Assembly: GCA_964354155.1 (NCBI GenBank)
Contig: CAYGYG010000009.1
Span: 46,134 to 110,133, forward strand
Source of the DNA: CAYGYG01 sp964354155
GTDB lineage: Bacteria; Hydrothermota; Tepidihabitantia; SM23-42; CAYGYG01
Length of the DNA stretch: 64,000 nucleotides
Direction: 5' to 3'
The notes below the pieces were generated by a model. The model did no database searches and was not told the origin of the DNA. It saw only the letters and a list, made by a program, of their open reading frames with translations. The position numbers and the translations under genes were made by a program. Below, in pieces: positions 40,288 through 47,970 of this stretch (the first letter of the stretch is position 1; the number at the start of each line of letters is the position of its first letter).

Positions 40288-41163
40288 CTAGGCTCCTATC
40301 TCTTGCAGGATTTTGTCCGGCTTCACGGTATTGAACTGGAATCCGAGTTCCCGTCGATCGAAACCGAAAGCCAGTCCGAGCACCTGGGGGAAATAGAGAA
40401 TCGGCAGTTCGTAGGTGGTATTGAACGCCTGTTCAATCTTGCGCTGATTGGCCTCGTACATGATGTCGCAGAATGGGCAGATGACGACCAGGGCATCGGC
40501 ATCGGCGCTACGGAGCGAATCGAGCTTGCGCTTGGCGATGCCCAGCCCGGTCATTTCTTCGATGCCCATGGTGGCCCCGCCGCAGCACTTTGTCTCTTCA
40601 AAATAGTCGACGACCGATGCGCCGGTTGCCTCGAGCATGGCCCGGACCGTGTGCGGAATTTCCGGGTCGTCAAAGGCTTCAAATATCCCGGACGGTTTGA
40701 GGTAGTGGCAGCCGGAGTGGACCGCGAGTTTAAGCGACACCAGCGGCCGTTTTACGAGACTTCGTATCCGGTCAAGCCCGACCTGTTCGTAAAGGATGCG
40801 GGCGAAATGACGTACGATCACCTCGCCGTCTATGTGGCGGTCGATCGCCGCCAGTTCCCGGTTGGTCTTGAGCCGGGCCGCCGGATTGGTGTTGAGCGCT
40901 TTGGCGATTTCGGTGAGGGTTGAGGTGCAGGAAGAGCAGAGCGTGCAGATCGGCAGTTTCTGCCGGGATGCCAGGGCCAGATTGCGCGCCCCGACCAGGA
41001 AGGCGGTGTGGGTATTAAAGGCCTTGATCGGGAAGCCGCAGCAGGCGAAGTCTGCGATGTCGGCAAACTCGATGCCCGTCACCCCGGCGACCTTACGCGC
41101 CGCCAGTTCGTAATGGGTGCCCCGTACTGGAACCGTGCAGCCGAGAAAGAGGGCGTATTTCAT
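40288..41163 (-). CDS. hdrB: HdrB-like subunit (CCG domain, thiol/disulfide active site)
   Basis: A 291-residue protein with the two CCG modules that bind the noncubane [4Fe-4S] clusters of heterodisulfide reductase. The first uses Cys9, CCG at 41-43 (DFACCGFPI) and CTLCSSC at 73-79. The second has HSGCHYLKP, TKCCGGATM and ICPFCDIMY. In methanogens it reduces CoM-S-S-CoB; in bacteria the disulfide substrate is unknown. It sits two bases from hdrA and overlaps hdrC by four. Confidence 0.93.
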   Translation of the reverse strand: MKYALFLGCTVPVRGTHYELAARKVAGVTGIEFADIADFACCGFPIKAFNTHTAFLVGARNLALASRQKLPICTLCSSCTSTLTEIAKALNTNPAARLKTNRELAAIDRHIDGEVIVRHFARILYEQVGLDRIRSLVKRPLVSLKLAVHSGCHYLKPSGIFEAFDDPEIPHTVRAMLEATGASVVDYFEETKCCGGATMGIEEMTGLGIAKRKLDSLRSADADALVVICPFCDIMYEANQRKIEQAFNTTYELPILYFPQVLGLAFGFDRRELGFQFNTVKPDKILQEIGA

Positions 41164-41666
41164 TTCGCCTCCACCGGTTTGACCAGCGACTCGATGCCGC
41201 CCTGCCGGTACAGCACCTTGATTTCTTCAATTTTGGTCGCAAGCGGCGGCAGGCCGAGCCGCTGCCGTTTACGATTGTCGAATTCTTCGATTTCGTAGAG
41301 CCGCCCGGAATTATAGATAAGTTCCGCCTGTTTCTTTTGGGACGGGTGCGCAAACCCGGCCTTGACCGCGATATTCTTGAGCGCATTCATCAATTCAGTT
41401 ATGCGGACGTCCTGGGGGCACCGTTCCTGACACGAATAGCAGGTGGAACACAACCAGACCGGACCATTCTTGATGACGCGGTCTTTCATACCCACGAGGA
41501 CCAGGTGGATGATCTTTCTGGGATTAAACGCGGGGTTGACATCGCGCACCGGGCACGCGGCGGTACAGAGCCCGCACTGGAAACAGTACTTGACTCGTTC
41601 GGCGCCTTCTTCCTGGACTACTTCATCCTTAAATTCGGGGCATAACGCGCTTATTTCCGTTGCCAT
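41160..41666 (-). CDS. hdrC: HdrC-like iron-sulfur subunit
   Basis: A 168-residue protein with two 4Fe-4S motifs, YCFQCGLCTAACPVRDVNPA and WLCSTCYSCQERCPQDV, that passes electrons between HdrA and HdrB. It is soluble; there is no membrane cytochrome (HdrE) nearby. AAAGGAG precedes the ATG. It is the first gene of the operon, behind a TTGCCA/TATAAT promoter and divergent from thiC. Confidence 0.93.
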   Translation of the reverse strand: MATEISALCPEFKDEVVQEEGAERVKYCFQCGLCTAACPVRDVNPAFNPRKIIHLVLVGMKDRVIKNGPVWLCSTCYSCQERCPQDVRITELMNALKNIAVKAGFAHPSQKKQAELIYNSGRLYEIEEFDNRKRQRLGLPPLATKIEEIKVLYRQGGIESLVKPVEAK

Positions 41667-41717
41667 CAGAACTCCTTTGCCTTTCCGTCAGGACGGACCA
41701 TATTGAGAGAAGTAGAG

Positions 41718-41745
41718 ATTATATTCACCGATCATATTATGGCAA
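41718..41745 (-). promoter_or_regulatory. hdrCBA promoter
   Basis: Minus strand TTGCCA (41745-41740), 16 bp, TATAAT (41723-41718), followed by a leader of about 45 bases and AAAGGAG. Confidence 0.7.
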
Positions 41746-41780
41746 GCGTTTTCTGCCGTTCACGGCCGGGGAACCGGCCA

Positions 41781-41808
41781 TTGACAGCGACCGGGAAACG
41801 GGTATAAT
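41781..41808 (+). promoter_or_regulatory. thiC promoter, perfect consensus
   Basis: TTGACA (41781-41786), 16 bp, TATAAT (41803-41808). The leader to ATG 41837 is only about 20 bases, too short for a TPP riboswitch. Confidence 0.8.
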
Positions 41809-41836
41809 TGCAGCGACGTTGTTCCTTCTTGTCACC

Positions 41837-43102
41837 ATGGACGACAAAATCCTGAGTCAAATTGCCAAGACCGAGAGAATACCGGCCGTCGTGCTCCGGG
41901 AGAATGTGCGGAACGGCACGGTAATCGTCTGCCGAAGCCGCCGCCGGCACTCGATAAGACCACTGGCGATCGGCAAGGGCCTGAGAACCAAGGTCAATGC
42001 CAACATCGGGACTTCGCCCGACATCCACGACTTGCGGACCGAACTTAAGAAACTCCACGCTGCGGTTGAGGCGGGTGCCGATGCGGTTATGGACCTTTCC
42101 ACCGGCGGCGATATCGACAAAATCCGGCGGGCGATAATCGACGAGTCCTCGGTTGCGATCGGTACGGTTCCTATCTACCAGGTTGCGATCGATGCGAGGA
42201 AACGCAAGAGATCCTTTGTCGAGATGAGCGTGGACAGTATCTTCGAGACTATCGAAAAGCATCTTGACGACGGTGTCGATTTCATAACGGTCCACTGCGG
42301 TATTAGCCGGGACAGCATCAGGGGGCTTGAGAAGCAGCCGCGTCTTTGCGGCGTCGTAAGCCGGGGCGGGTCGATGATGATCGAGTGGATGGTGAAGAAC
42401 CGGAAGGAGAACCCGCTCTACGAATACTACCCACGGCTTCTGAAACTGGCCAAATCCTACAACGCGGCCTTGAGTCTTGGCGACGGCCTTCGGCCGGGCT
42501 CGATCCATGATGCCACGGATGCGGCCCAGATCGGTGAGCTGATGGTGATCGGCGAACTGATTCGTGGGGCGCGCCGGGCCGGAGTCTGGGCGATGGTTGA
42601 AGGCCCGGGGCACGTGCCGATCGATCAGATCGAGGCCAATGTCCGGCTCGAGAAGTCGATCTGCGACGGGGCACCGTTTTACGTGCTGGGGCCTCTGGTG
42701 ACCGATGTCGGCGCCGGCCACGACCACGTTGTCGCCGCGATTGGCGGGGCGATGGCCGCCTACTATGGTGCCGATTTTCTCTGCTACGTGACCGCGTCCG
42801 AACACCTGGGACTGCCCACGGTGGAGGAGGTCCGCGAAGGCGTCGTGATTCTCAGAATTGCCGCGCATGCCGCGGACATCGGCAAGAAGGTGGTTGGAGC
42901 TGCGGATTGGGATTATGAAATGTCGAAGGCGCGCTTCGGACTGAACTGGAGAAAAATGCTGAAGTTGAGTTTGGATGAGAAGAAAGCGAAGCGCATCTTT
43001 TCGCGCCGGAAATCCAGTTCGTCGTTCGCCTGCACGATGTGCGGGGAATTCTGCGCGATGGAGCGAAGCAAAAAGGTGTTTTGGGGGAAAAAGAAATATT
43101 AG
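41837..43102 (+). CDS. thiC: Phosphomethylpyrimidine synthase ThiC
   Basis: A 421-residue radical-SAM enzyme that rearranges aminoimidazole ribotide to HMP phosphate for thiamine. The core matches ThiC throughout: NANIGTSPDIHDLRTELKKL, DAVMDLSTGGDIDKIRR, LSLGDGLRPGSIHDATDAAQ and VEGPGHVPIDQIEANV. The C-terminal cluster motif reads CTMCGEFC, i.e. Cys-x2-Cys-x3-Cys, one residue shorter than the usual Cys-x2-Cys-x4-Cys. ATG 41837 follows the promoter; the frame upstream overlaps hdrC antisense. It lacks the N-terminal domain of long ThiC. A BzaF-like function (benzimidazole) is less likely. Confidence 0.93.
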   Translation: MDDKILSQIAKTERIPAVVLRENVRNGTVIVCRSRRRHSIRPLAIGKGLRTKVNANIGTSPDIHDLRTELKKLHAAVEAGADAVMDLSTGGDIDKIRRAIIDESSVAIGTVPIYQVAIDARKRKRSFVEMSVDSIFETIEKHLDDGVDFITVHCGISRDSIRGLEKQPRLCGVVSRGGSMMIEWMVKNRKENPLYEYYPRLLKLAKSYNAALSLGDGLRPGSIHDATDAAQIGELMVIGELIRGARRAGVWAMVEGPGHVPIDQIEANVRLEKSICDGAPFYVLGPLVTDVGAGHDHVVAAIGGAMAAYYGADFLCYVTASEHLGLPTVEEVREGVVILRIAAHAADIGKKVVGAADWDYEMSKARFGLNWRKMLKLSLDEKKAKRIFSRRKSSSSFACTMCGEFCAMERSKKVFWGKKKY

Positions 43103-43526
43103 TCTTGATGATTGATATTCGCCCGAGCACGGTCGGGTGGGCTACTTCGAGATCTGCACCAAGATGGGAAGGTGCATTCCCCGGCGTCACCTGGCGCGCA
43201 CGCCGTGAGCGGCGAGCAGGTGACTTAAGTGGTACCCGCGGCTCAGATCAATCCACCGGCGACCAATGTTTCTTTTTCTAAGTTAGATGTGACAAGGAGG
43301 ATCCCGTGGCTCAGATGAACTTGGCTTCGTCTAAGATCATTCTTCCTGGTTGGCAGTGGGTGACTTGAGTGGCGCCCGGGGCTCAGATCAATCCACCGGC
43401 GGCCGAAATCTCGTTTACTCAAGTTGGATGTGACGGCAGTTGCTGCCGGCAGGCTCACATGACCCGGGTGGTTCTCGCGGCTCAAACCAATGGGTTTGAC
43501 CGGAAAGGGGGAATGAAAGGATGCCA
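43103..43526. other. 424-bp structured gene-free region between thiC and the Lrp-like gene
   Basis: Contains successive hairpins: CCCGA/TCGGG (43123-43138), GCACC/GGTGC (43157-43176) and GTCACCTG/CAGGTGAC (43188-43225). A tandem array of about 70-nt units follows from 43220. No protein frame is convincing; the unit lengths (69, 71, 70) are not multiples of three together. Confidence 0.65.
43220..43500 (+). repeat. Tandem array of ~70-nt degenerate, hairpin-forming repeats
   Basis: Units begin with GTGAC at 43220, 43289, 43360 and 43430 (steps of 69, 71 and 70), with a fifth partial unit (ATGAC) at 43459. Each carries a GGCTCA core (43240, 43308, 43380, 43452, 43479), most often GGCTCAGATSAA. 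Units 1 and 3 agree almost throughout. In unit 3 ACTTGAGT pairs perfectly with ACTCAAGT about 50 nt later. In unit 1 the pairing is kept with an A-T in place of a G-C. An inner GTGG/CCAC stem is also shared. A fifth of the array precedes the Lrp-like start by under 70 bp. Confidence 0.75.
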
Positions 43527-44441
43527 ATGGAAATCGATCAAGTCGACCTGAAGATAGTCAGAAGGATCGAGAATCACGGCCTGCACAATCCCACGGTACT
43601 GGCCCGGCGTCTTGACATGCCGGCCGGGCTGGTCGAGGAACGCCTCAAGATCCTCCGGTCGGCCCGGATCATCAAGGGATACGGGGTATCGCTTTTCTAT
43701 CCCCCGCTACTCGGCGGCGAATGGTTCTGGGCTTTGGCCCAGATGGAAACCAAAAAGCCCCTCGACTATCTGATGCACCAGTTTCCCAGGGTGACCAAGT
43801 ATGTGAGCGACGTCGCGCAGCATCGGTGCCTGCCGATTGGTTACTGCCCGAATGTGACGATGCTGTTCTACACTCAGGATTTGAAGCGGTCGATGATGAA
43901 TCTCAAGCGCACCAGGGGTATTGACTATGTTGAAGTCTACCGGATAAGCAAGTATTCTTTTCCGGTGAAGCGCGAGCTGTCGAAGATCGAACAGGCGATA
44001 CTGAACGATCTTGCCCGCAGCCCCGAAATGAGTACGGCCGAACTGGCCGAAAGTACCAAGCTATCGGAACGGGAAGTATCGGCCAAATTGGACAACTTAC
44101 TCTGGGATGAAGAGAACAAAGGTGGTATCGCGTTGGTCCTCCCCAATCTTGACTGGACCAAGGTGACCAATTTCACCCACATTCATGTCGGTCTGGAAAC
44201 GGCCTTGCCCGAGACGAAGCTGGTCAAGCTGCTCAAGACGCGCGGCATTGACACCGTGCCCTACGCGCCATGGTTCAAGAAGAAGTACTTTCAGGTTGAA
44301 AGTGACATCTGGAATCTGGGACAACTCACCGGTCTTTTCAACTCCCTTGCCAAGATCAAGAAGATCTCGGTCATGGGTCTGGTGATGGCGCGAGCGGTTA
44401 AGATTCTGGACGGGGCGAAGAAAGAGGTTCTGGGCGGCTAA
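43527..44441 (+). CDS. Lrp/AsnC-like protein with two winged-helix modules
   Basis: A 304-residue protein with two winged-helix segments: IDQVDLKIVRRIENHGLHNP at the N-terminus and LSKIEQAILNDLARSPEMST near residue 155, each followed by a mixed alpha/beta stretch. This duplicated AsnC-type layout resembles both transcription regulators and the siroheme-decarboxylase (NirDL/AhbAB) proteins, which share the fold; I cannot decide between them, and no heme genes are near. ATG 43527 has AAAGG six bases upstream; ATG 43521 is an alternative. It is preceded by the structured repeat array. Confidence 0.7.
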   Translation: MEIDQVDLKIVRRIENHGLHNPTVLARRLDMPAGLVEERLKILRSARIIKGYGVSLFYPPLLGGEWFWALAQMETKKPLDYLMHQFPRVTKYVSDVAQHRCLPIGYCPNVTMLFYTQDLKRSMMNLKRTRGIDYVEVYRISKYSFPVKRELSKIEQAILNDLARSPEMSTAELAESTKLSEREVSAKLDNLLWDEENKGGIALVLPNLDWTKVTNFTHIHVGLETALPETKLVKLLKTRGIDTVPYAPWFKKKYFQVESDIWNLGQLTGLFNSLAKIKKISVMGLVMARAVKILDGAKKEVLGG

Positions 44442-44487
44442 GGGACCGACCCACCGTTGGGCCGTATTCGGATCATTCGGCAAGTCC

Positions 44488-45453
44488 TTACTCGAAATTG
44501 TGTCTGAGTTCGTCCGCGGTCGGCAGGCGGTCGTGTACTAAATAGAACACCTCGCTCTGGTCCGCCGCATGATAATTGTACCGCTGGAGGTTGTCCGGTT
44601 GATAATAAATAACTTTCTTTTCTCTTAAAACGACGCCGAGAGCAGCGATCACTATGAGATACGTGATGATGAGTAGCACTTCAATCGGTACGAGAAGGAA
44701 GCGGAAGGAGAACTTGAGTCCGCCGGGTTCCTTGAGGGACGGCTTGATATAGTAGGTTTCGAGCTGACCGCTCGAAAAGAGATGGTATAGGGCGGAATAG
44801 GTTCGGAATCGTCCCAGGCCGCCGTCCTCGATGATGTCGTGCACGGTCCTCTTGCTGTCGGTCAATCCCATCACGCGTTTTTCTTCAGCGGTGAAATCAA
44901 TCGTGATGTCGGGCTTCGCCTTGGTTTGGAAAACCAGATCTTCCGAGGAGATCACCTTGACAATCCTCGGCCACTCATCGATCCGGCGCATACCTTCAAG
45001 GATAACCGATTCCGTGTTGAGCCTTAGCTTGATAAGACTCTTGGCATACATGACTTTGGTTTCCTCGAACTTGAAGTCGCCGTCCTGCCAGGCGAAGACC
45101 TCATCGAGGACTTCTTGGATCTTGAACTTAATCACCAGCTCGAACTCTTCGCGCTTCAGATAGTTGTTTTCAAGCAGGATGTTGATAATGGGCAGGCGGG
45201 TTGTTTCCTGGACCTTGCTGATCGCCGCGTAGTTCTCCTTGCTGATCATCCCGGACTTGACCAGGTAGTTTTCAAGCTTTTCCTGCCGGCCGCCCTTCTC
45301 GTAGAAGGCGCCGCTGATCATGCCTTCGCCGAAACCGATGCAAACGACCTCGGCTTTGCTCTTGATGCGCAGGATGCCGCTCATCCGTTCGTTGCTCACG
45401 AGCTGGAGAACGGCGATCAGATTGAGGCTTTTTAGATTGCCTTCAAGCGACAT
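44488..45453 (-). CDS. DUF4388 (PATAN-like) domain membrane protein
   Basis: A 321-residue protein. It opens with MSLEGNLKSLNLIAVLQLVS and continues GILRIKSKAEVVCIGFGEGM, the start of DUF4388, a domain found in gliding, adhesion and signalling proteins of Myxococcota and related groups. A helical middle (SLIKLRLNTESVILEGMRRI) is followed by one membrane helix near residue 260 (FLLVPIEVLLIITYLIVIAA) and a short tail. It is the last gene of the second Tol/TonB operon, overlapping the preceding gene by eleven bases. Function unknown. Confidence 0.75.
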   Translation of the reverse strand: MSLEGNLKSLNLIAVLQLVSNERMSGILRIKSKAEVVCIGFGEGMISGAFYEKGGRQEKLENYLVKSGMISKENYAAISKVQETTRLPIINILLENNYLKREEFELVIKFKIQEVLDEVFAWQDGDFKFEETKVMYAKSLIKLRLNTESVILEGMRRIDEWPRIVKVISSEDLVFQTKAKPDITIDFTAEEKRVMGLTDSKRTVHDIIEDGGLGRFRTYSALYHLFSSGQLETYYIKPSLKEPGGLKFSFRFLLVPIEVLLIITYLIVIAALGVVLREKKVIYYQPDNLQRYNYHAADQSEVFYLVHDRLPTADELRHNFE

Positions 45454-47179
45454 CGCGGCTCCTCACCGAAAGGAAGGCAATGATGTAACAGATGGCAATG
45501 AGGGGGATGGCAGCGAGGCGCATCAGGCCGTCGAGCGACACGGGGACCCAGAAAGGGGGCTTGATGATTACCGACCGGAATGCGAACAGCAGATAGCAGG
45601 CCAGCGGTCCGATGGCGAGGAGGCTGCCGGCGAGAACGCGCCCCTGGTAGTAATGGCCCATACCCGGCAGCAGGGCCGTCAGGAGGAGCATTTTGAACTT
45701 CTCCCAGCGCCGCAGTCGGCGCCCGAACACGTCAACGATCGACTGCTCATATTTTTCATTACGGGTCTTGGAGAGCTTGGCCCAACAGTCGTTGCAGTAT
45801 ATATCCTCCCCGACCAGCTGTTGGCATTTACCGCAGATCGCGCGCCCGCAGAGCGAACAGGCGGTCGGTTCGTCGAAAGGCTTGATGATGAACGAAAGCA
45901 AGAAGAGCAGCAGGGCGGGCAGGACGAATTTGAGCTTGAAGAGCAGAACCAGGCGGGGCTTTTCGGCAAAGAGGCTGTTCCAGAAGAATGATTCGCCGGG
46001 CGGGATGTCATAGTAGCCTTCAACCGGCGGCTTGAAATCGAGGCGTTTGGCGGTTTCGATCTCCTGTGATGCTTCATAGAACTTCAGTTCCTTAAGATAG
46101 CACCATCCAAGGTTGAAGTGGGCTTCACCGCGTCCGCCGTCAAGAGCGATCGCCTTGCGGTAAAGCGATTCGCCCTGGGCGAACGCCTTCATCATGCTGT
46201 AGAGATTTGCCAGATTGTTTAGGATCGCATAGTTGTTGGTCTGGGTTTGGGCAAGGTTTTCGTAAAGAGCGCGTGAGCCTTCGAATAGTTTTTGCTTCTT
46301 CAAAGAATAGGCGAGGATGAAGAGCTCCTCCGCTTCGGTGAACCGGAGTTTCGGTTCGGCATACGTGATCTTCAGATACGAATAGAGTTCATAAGTCTTG
46401 GCCCGTCGCTGGAGAAAGCCGGCCAGTTTCGTTATGGGATACGAGATAGGCACGGAGATTAAGATCAGAAGAAATACCAGACGCAGCCAGCGGCGCGAAC
46501 GCTCTCTGAGGACGAAGAGCAGGGCCAATCCGTAGCAGTAGAAGAGGATGTAAATGTTGAAAAACAGAACGAGGGGCGAAAGAACGATGATCGCGCCGAT
46601 CAGCTCCTTCAGGCTGTGACTAGCGAAACCAAACCGGTGGGCAAGGAGCGGGAAATACTTGAAGAGCTGGATGAAAACGAACATGAAGCACAACGCGACG
46701 AGCGACGAATAGAACAAAAGCAGAAGATTGGTTGAAACCAGGACCTGAACCTGAAAGTCCTTGGCGAGATCGGGCAGCGCGGCGAGCGTTTTCTTAATCA
46801 TTATTCGGTCGCCCCGCTCAAGCCCAAGCGCCAACAGCGAGAGATACCCGTCGAAGGCGTAGGGGTCAAGAATGCCGGCCTGGATGTATCGTTTCAGCTT
46901 CAAGTCGCTGTCTTGTGACTTCAATCCCTCCCAGCGCAGGGCGGCGGCGATCTCGGGCTGGCGCGGCAGAGGCCGGGTCGATACCAGCAAGGATTCGATC
47001 TGGGGGCTGGGGAAATGGCTTCGAATGAACCATATCTTCACCGGATCGTTCTCAAGCAGGGTAAGGTCGGTAGTGTCCCGGGCGAATGCGACGAGCAGCT
47101 GGTCGGCTTTTTTCGTATCGACAAAATGCTGGTAATCTTGGAAGAAGGTCAACGGGACCAGAAGGATGAAGGCTAGCAT
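45443..47179 (-). CDS. Membrane TPR protein with zinc ribbon
   Basis: A 578-residue membrane protein of unknown function. Helices lie near residues 150-175 and 193-245. A TPR block follows at about 282-380 (NLANLYSMMKAFAQGESLYR, EAHFNLGWCYLKELKFYEAS), then a helix at 411-433. A zinc ribbon has Cys441, 444, 449, 452, 462, 465 (CSLCGRAICGKC, CNDC). Finally there are small membrane helices including LLPGMGHYYQGRVLAGSLLA, a TM2-like hairpin. It overlaps its neighbours on both sides, so it is part of the operon beginning at 50668. The combination suggests an assembly or scaffold factor of the envelope complex. Confidence 0.75.
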   Translation of the reverse strand: MLAFILLVPLTFFQDYQHFVDTKKADQLLVAFARDTTDLTLLENDPVKIWFIRSHFPSPQIESLLVSTRPLPRQPEIAAALRWEGLKSQDSDLKLKRYIQAGILDPYAFDGYLSLLALGLERGDRIMIKKTLAALPDLAKDFQVQVLVSTNLLLLFYSSLVALCFMFVFIQLFKYFPLLAHRFGFASHSLKELIGAIIVLSPLVLFFNIYILFYCYGLALLFVLRERSRRWLRLVFLLILISVPISYPITKLAGFLQRRAKTYELYSYLKITYAEPKLRFTEAEELFILAYSLKKQKLFEGSRALYENLAQTQTNNYAILNNLANLYSMMKAFAQGESLYRKAIALDGGRGEAHFNLGWCYLKELKFYEASQEIETAKRLDFKPPVEGYYDIPPGESFFWNSLFAEKPRLVLLFKLKFVLPALLLFLLSFIIKPFDEPTACSLCGRAICGKCQQLVGEDIYCNDCWAKLSKTRNEKYEQSIVDVFGRRLRRWEKFKMLLLTALLPGMGHYYQGRVLAGSLLAIGPLACYLLFAFRSVIIKPPFWVPVSLDGLMRLAAIPLIAICYIIAFLSVRSRDVA

Positions 47180-47970
47180 GAAAGCAGTCTCCTGAGAACG
47201 GCAAGCGAGCGGATAACATTGCGCCGGGGCCGGGTTTCGATGGTCAGATAGGGATTGGCACCGTCCAGCGCCCGCAGGAAACGTCTGAAATCAACCGTGC
47301 CCGCGCCGATCGGAAGATGAAGATCAGTGCGGCGGTCGTTGTCGTGCAGGTGGCAGTTCTTCACTAAGGAGCGGCGTTTTCCGAAGAAGGCAAGCTCCGC
47401 CTGCCGCGCCTGAGGGTTTAAGCAGTTGGTATGGCCGAAGTCCCACGTTAAGTTCAGGCCTTGGCCGAGCAAACCATCGACGATCTCTTGGACCAACGGA
47501 TGGCGGTAGCCCGCGGTGTTCTCGACGCAGAGATCGATTTTGCCCCGGGCGAAACGGACGGCGCGATCGAGGGCCTTGCGGACCCATTGCTGGCACGGAG
47601 CAGTGTAGAACTGATGCATGTAGTGTCTGACGCCGTTGATCGCGAAAGGCACGTCGTTGACGATGTGGAAGGTCAGGCAGCGGGCTCCGATCCGGACCGC
47701 GAGACGAATCTGGTGCTCAAGATAATCGACCGCCGCCTGGCGGACCGGTGCCGAGGGGGTGAAGAGATTGAAACCCTCGGCGGCATGGACCAGGACATCG
47801 AACGGTCTCTTCTTTCCGGCCGTCTCAAGCTCGCGGTAGAAGCCGATGTTATTAAGATGGAGTTCGACAAAGTCGAAACCATGCCGGCGGGCAAAGCCGA
47901 TCGCCTGCGCCACGGATACGAAATCGAACAAGGCTTGATAGCCGACCGGTCTATTGATTGCCGCCGCCAT
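47173..47970 (-). CDS. Sugar-phosphate isomerase/epimerase-like TIM-barrel protein
   Basis: A 265-residue protein of the AP-endonuclease-2/xylose-isomerase-like TIM-barrel superfamily. Typical strands are GYQALFDFVSVAQAIGFARR, FDFVELHLNNIGFYRELE, RCLTFHIVNDVP, IDLCVENTAGYRHPL (metal Glu), LNLTWDFGHTN (metal Asp/His), NCHLHDNDRRTDLHLPIG and GANPYLTIETRP. The metal ligands look intact, so it should be an active isomerase, epimerase or endonuclease-like enzyme, substrate unknown. ATG 47970 overlaps the upstream gene by 20 bases. An enzyme of this kind in a Tol/TonB operon is unusual. Confidence 0.8.
   Translation of the reverse strand: MAAAINRPVGYQALFDFVSVAQAIGFARRHGFDFVELHLNNIGFYRELETAGKKRPFDVLVHAAEGFNLFTPSAPVRQAAVDYLEHQIRLAVRIGARCLTFHIVNDVPFAINGVRHYMHQFYTAPCQQWVRKALDRAVRFARGKIDLCVENTAGYRHPLVQEIVDGLLGQGLNLTWDFGHTNCLNPQARQAELAFFGKRRSLVKNCHLHDNDRRTDLHLPIGAGTVDFRRFLRALDGANPYLTIETRPRRNVIRSLAVLRRLLSC

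Noticed and set aside
41809..41836. TPP riboswitch before thiC
   Set aside because: The leader between the promoter and the ATG is about 20-28 bases, too short for a TPP aptamer.
43220..43500. CRISPR array
   Set aside because: The ~70-nt period fits superficially, but the similarity runs through whole units, the copies are degenerate, and no cas genes are near.
43220..43500. T-box riboswitches (GTGGTACCCGCGG recalls the T-box GGTGGNACCGCG)
   Set aside because: The units are far too short for a specifier stem, the core has an extra base, and no aminoacyl-tRNA synthetase or amino acid gene follows.
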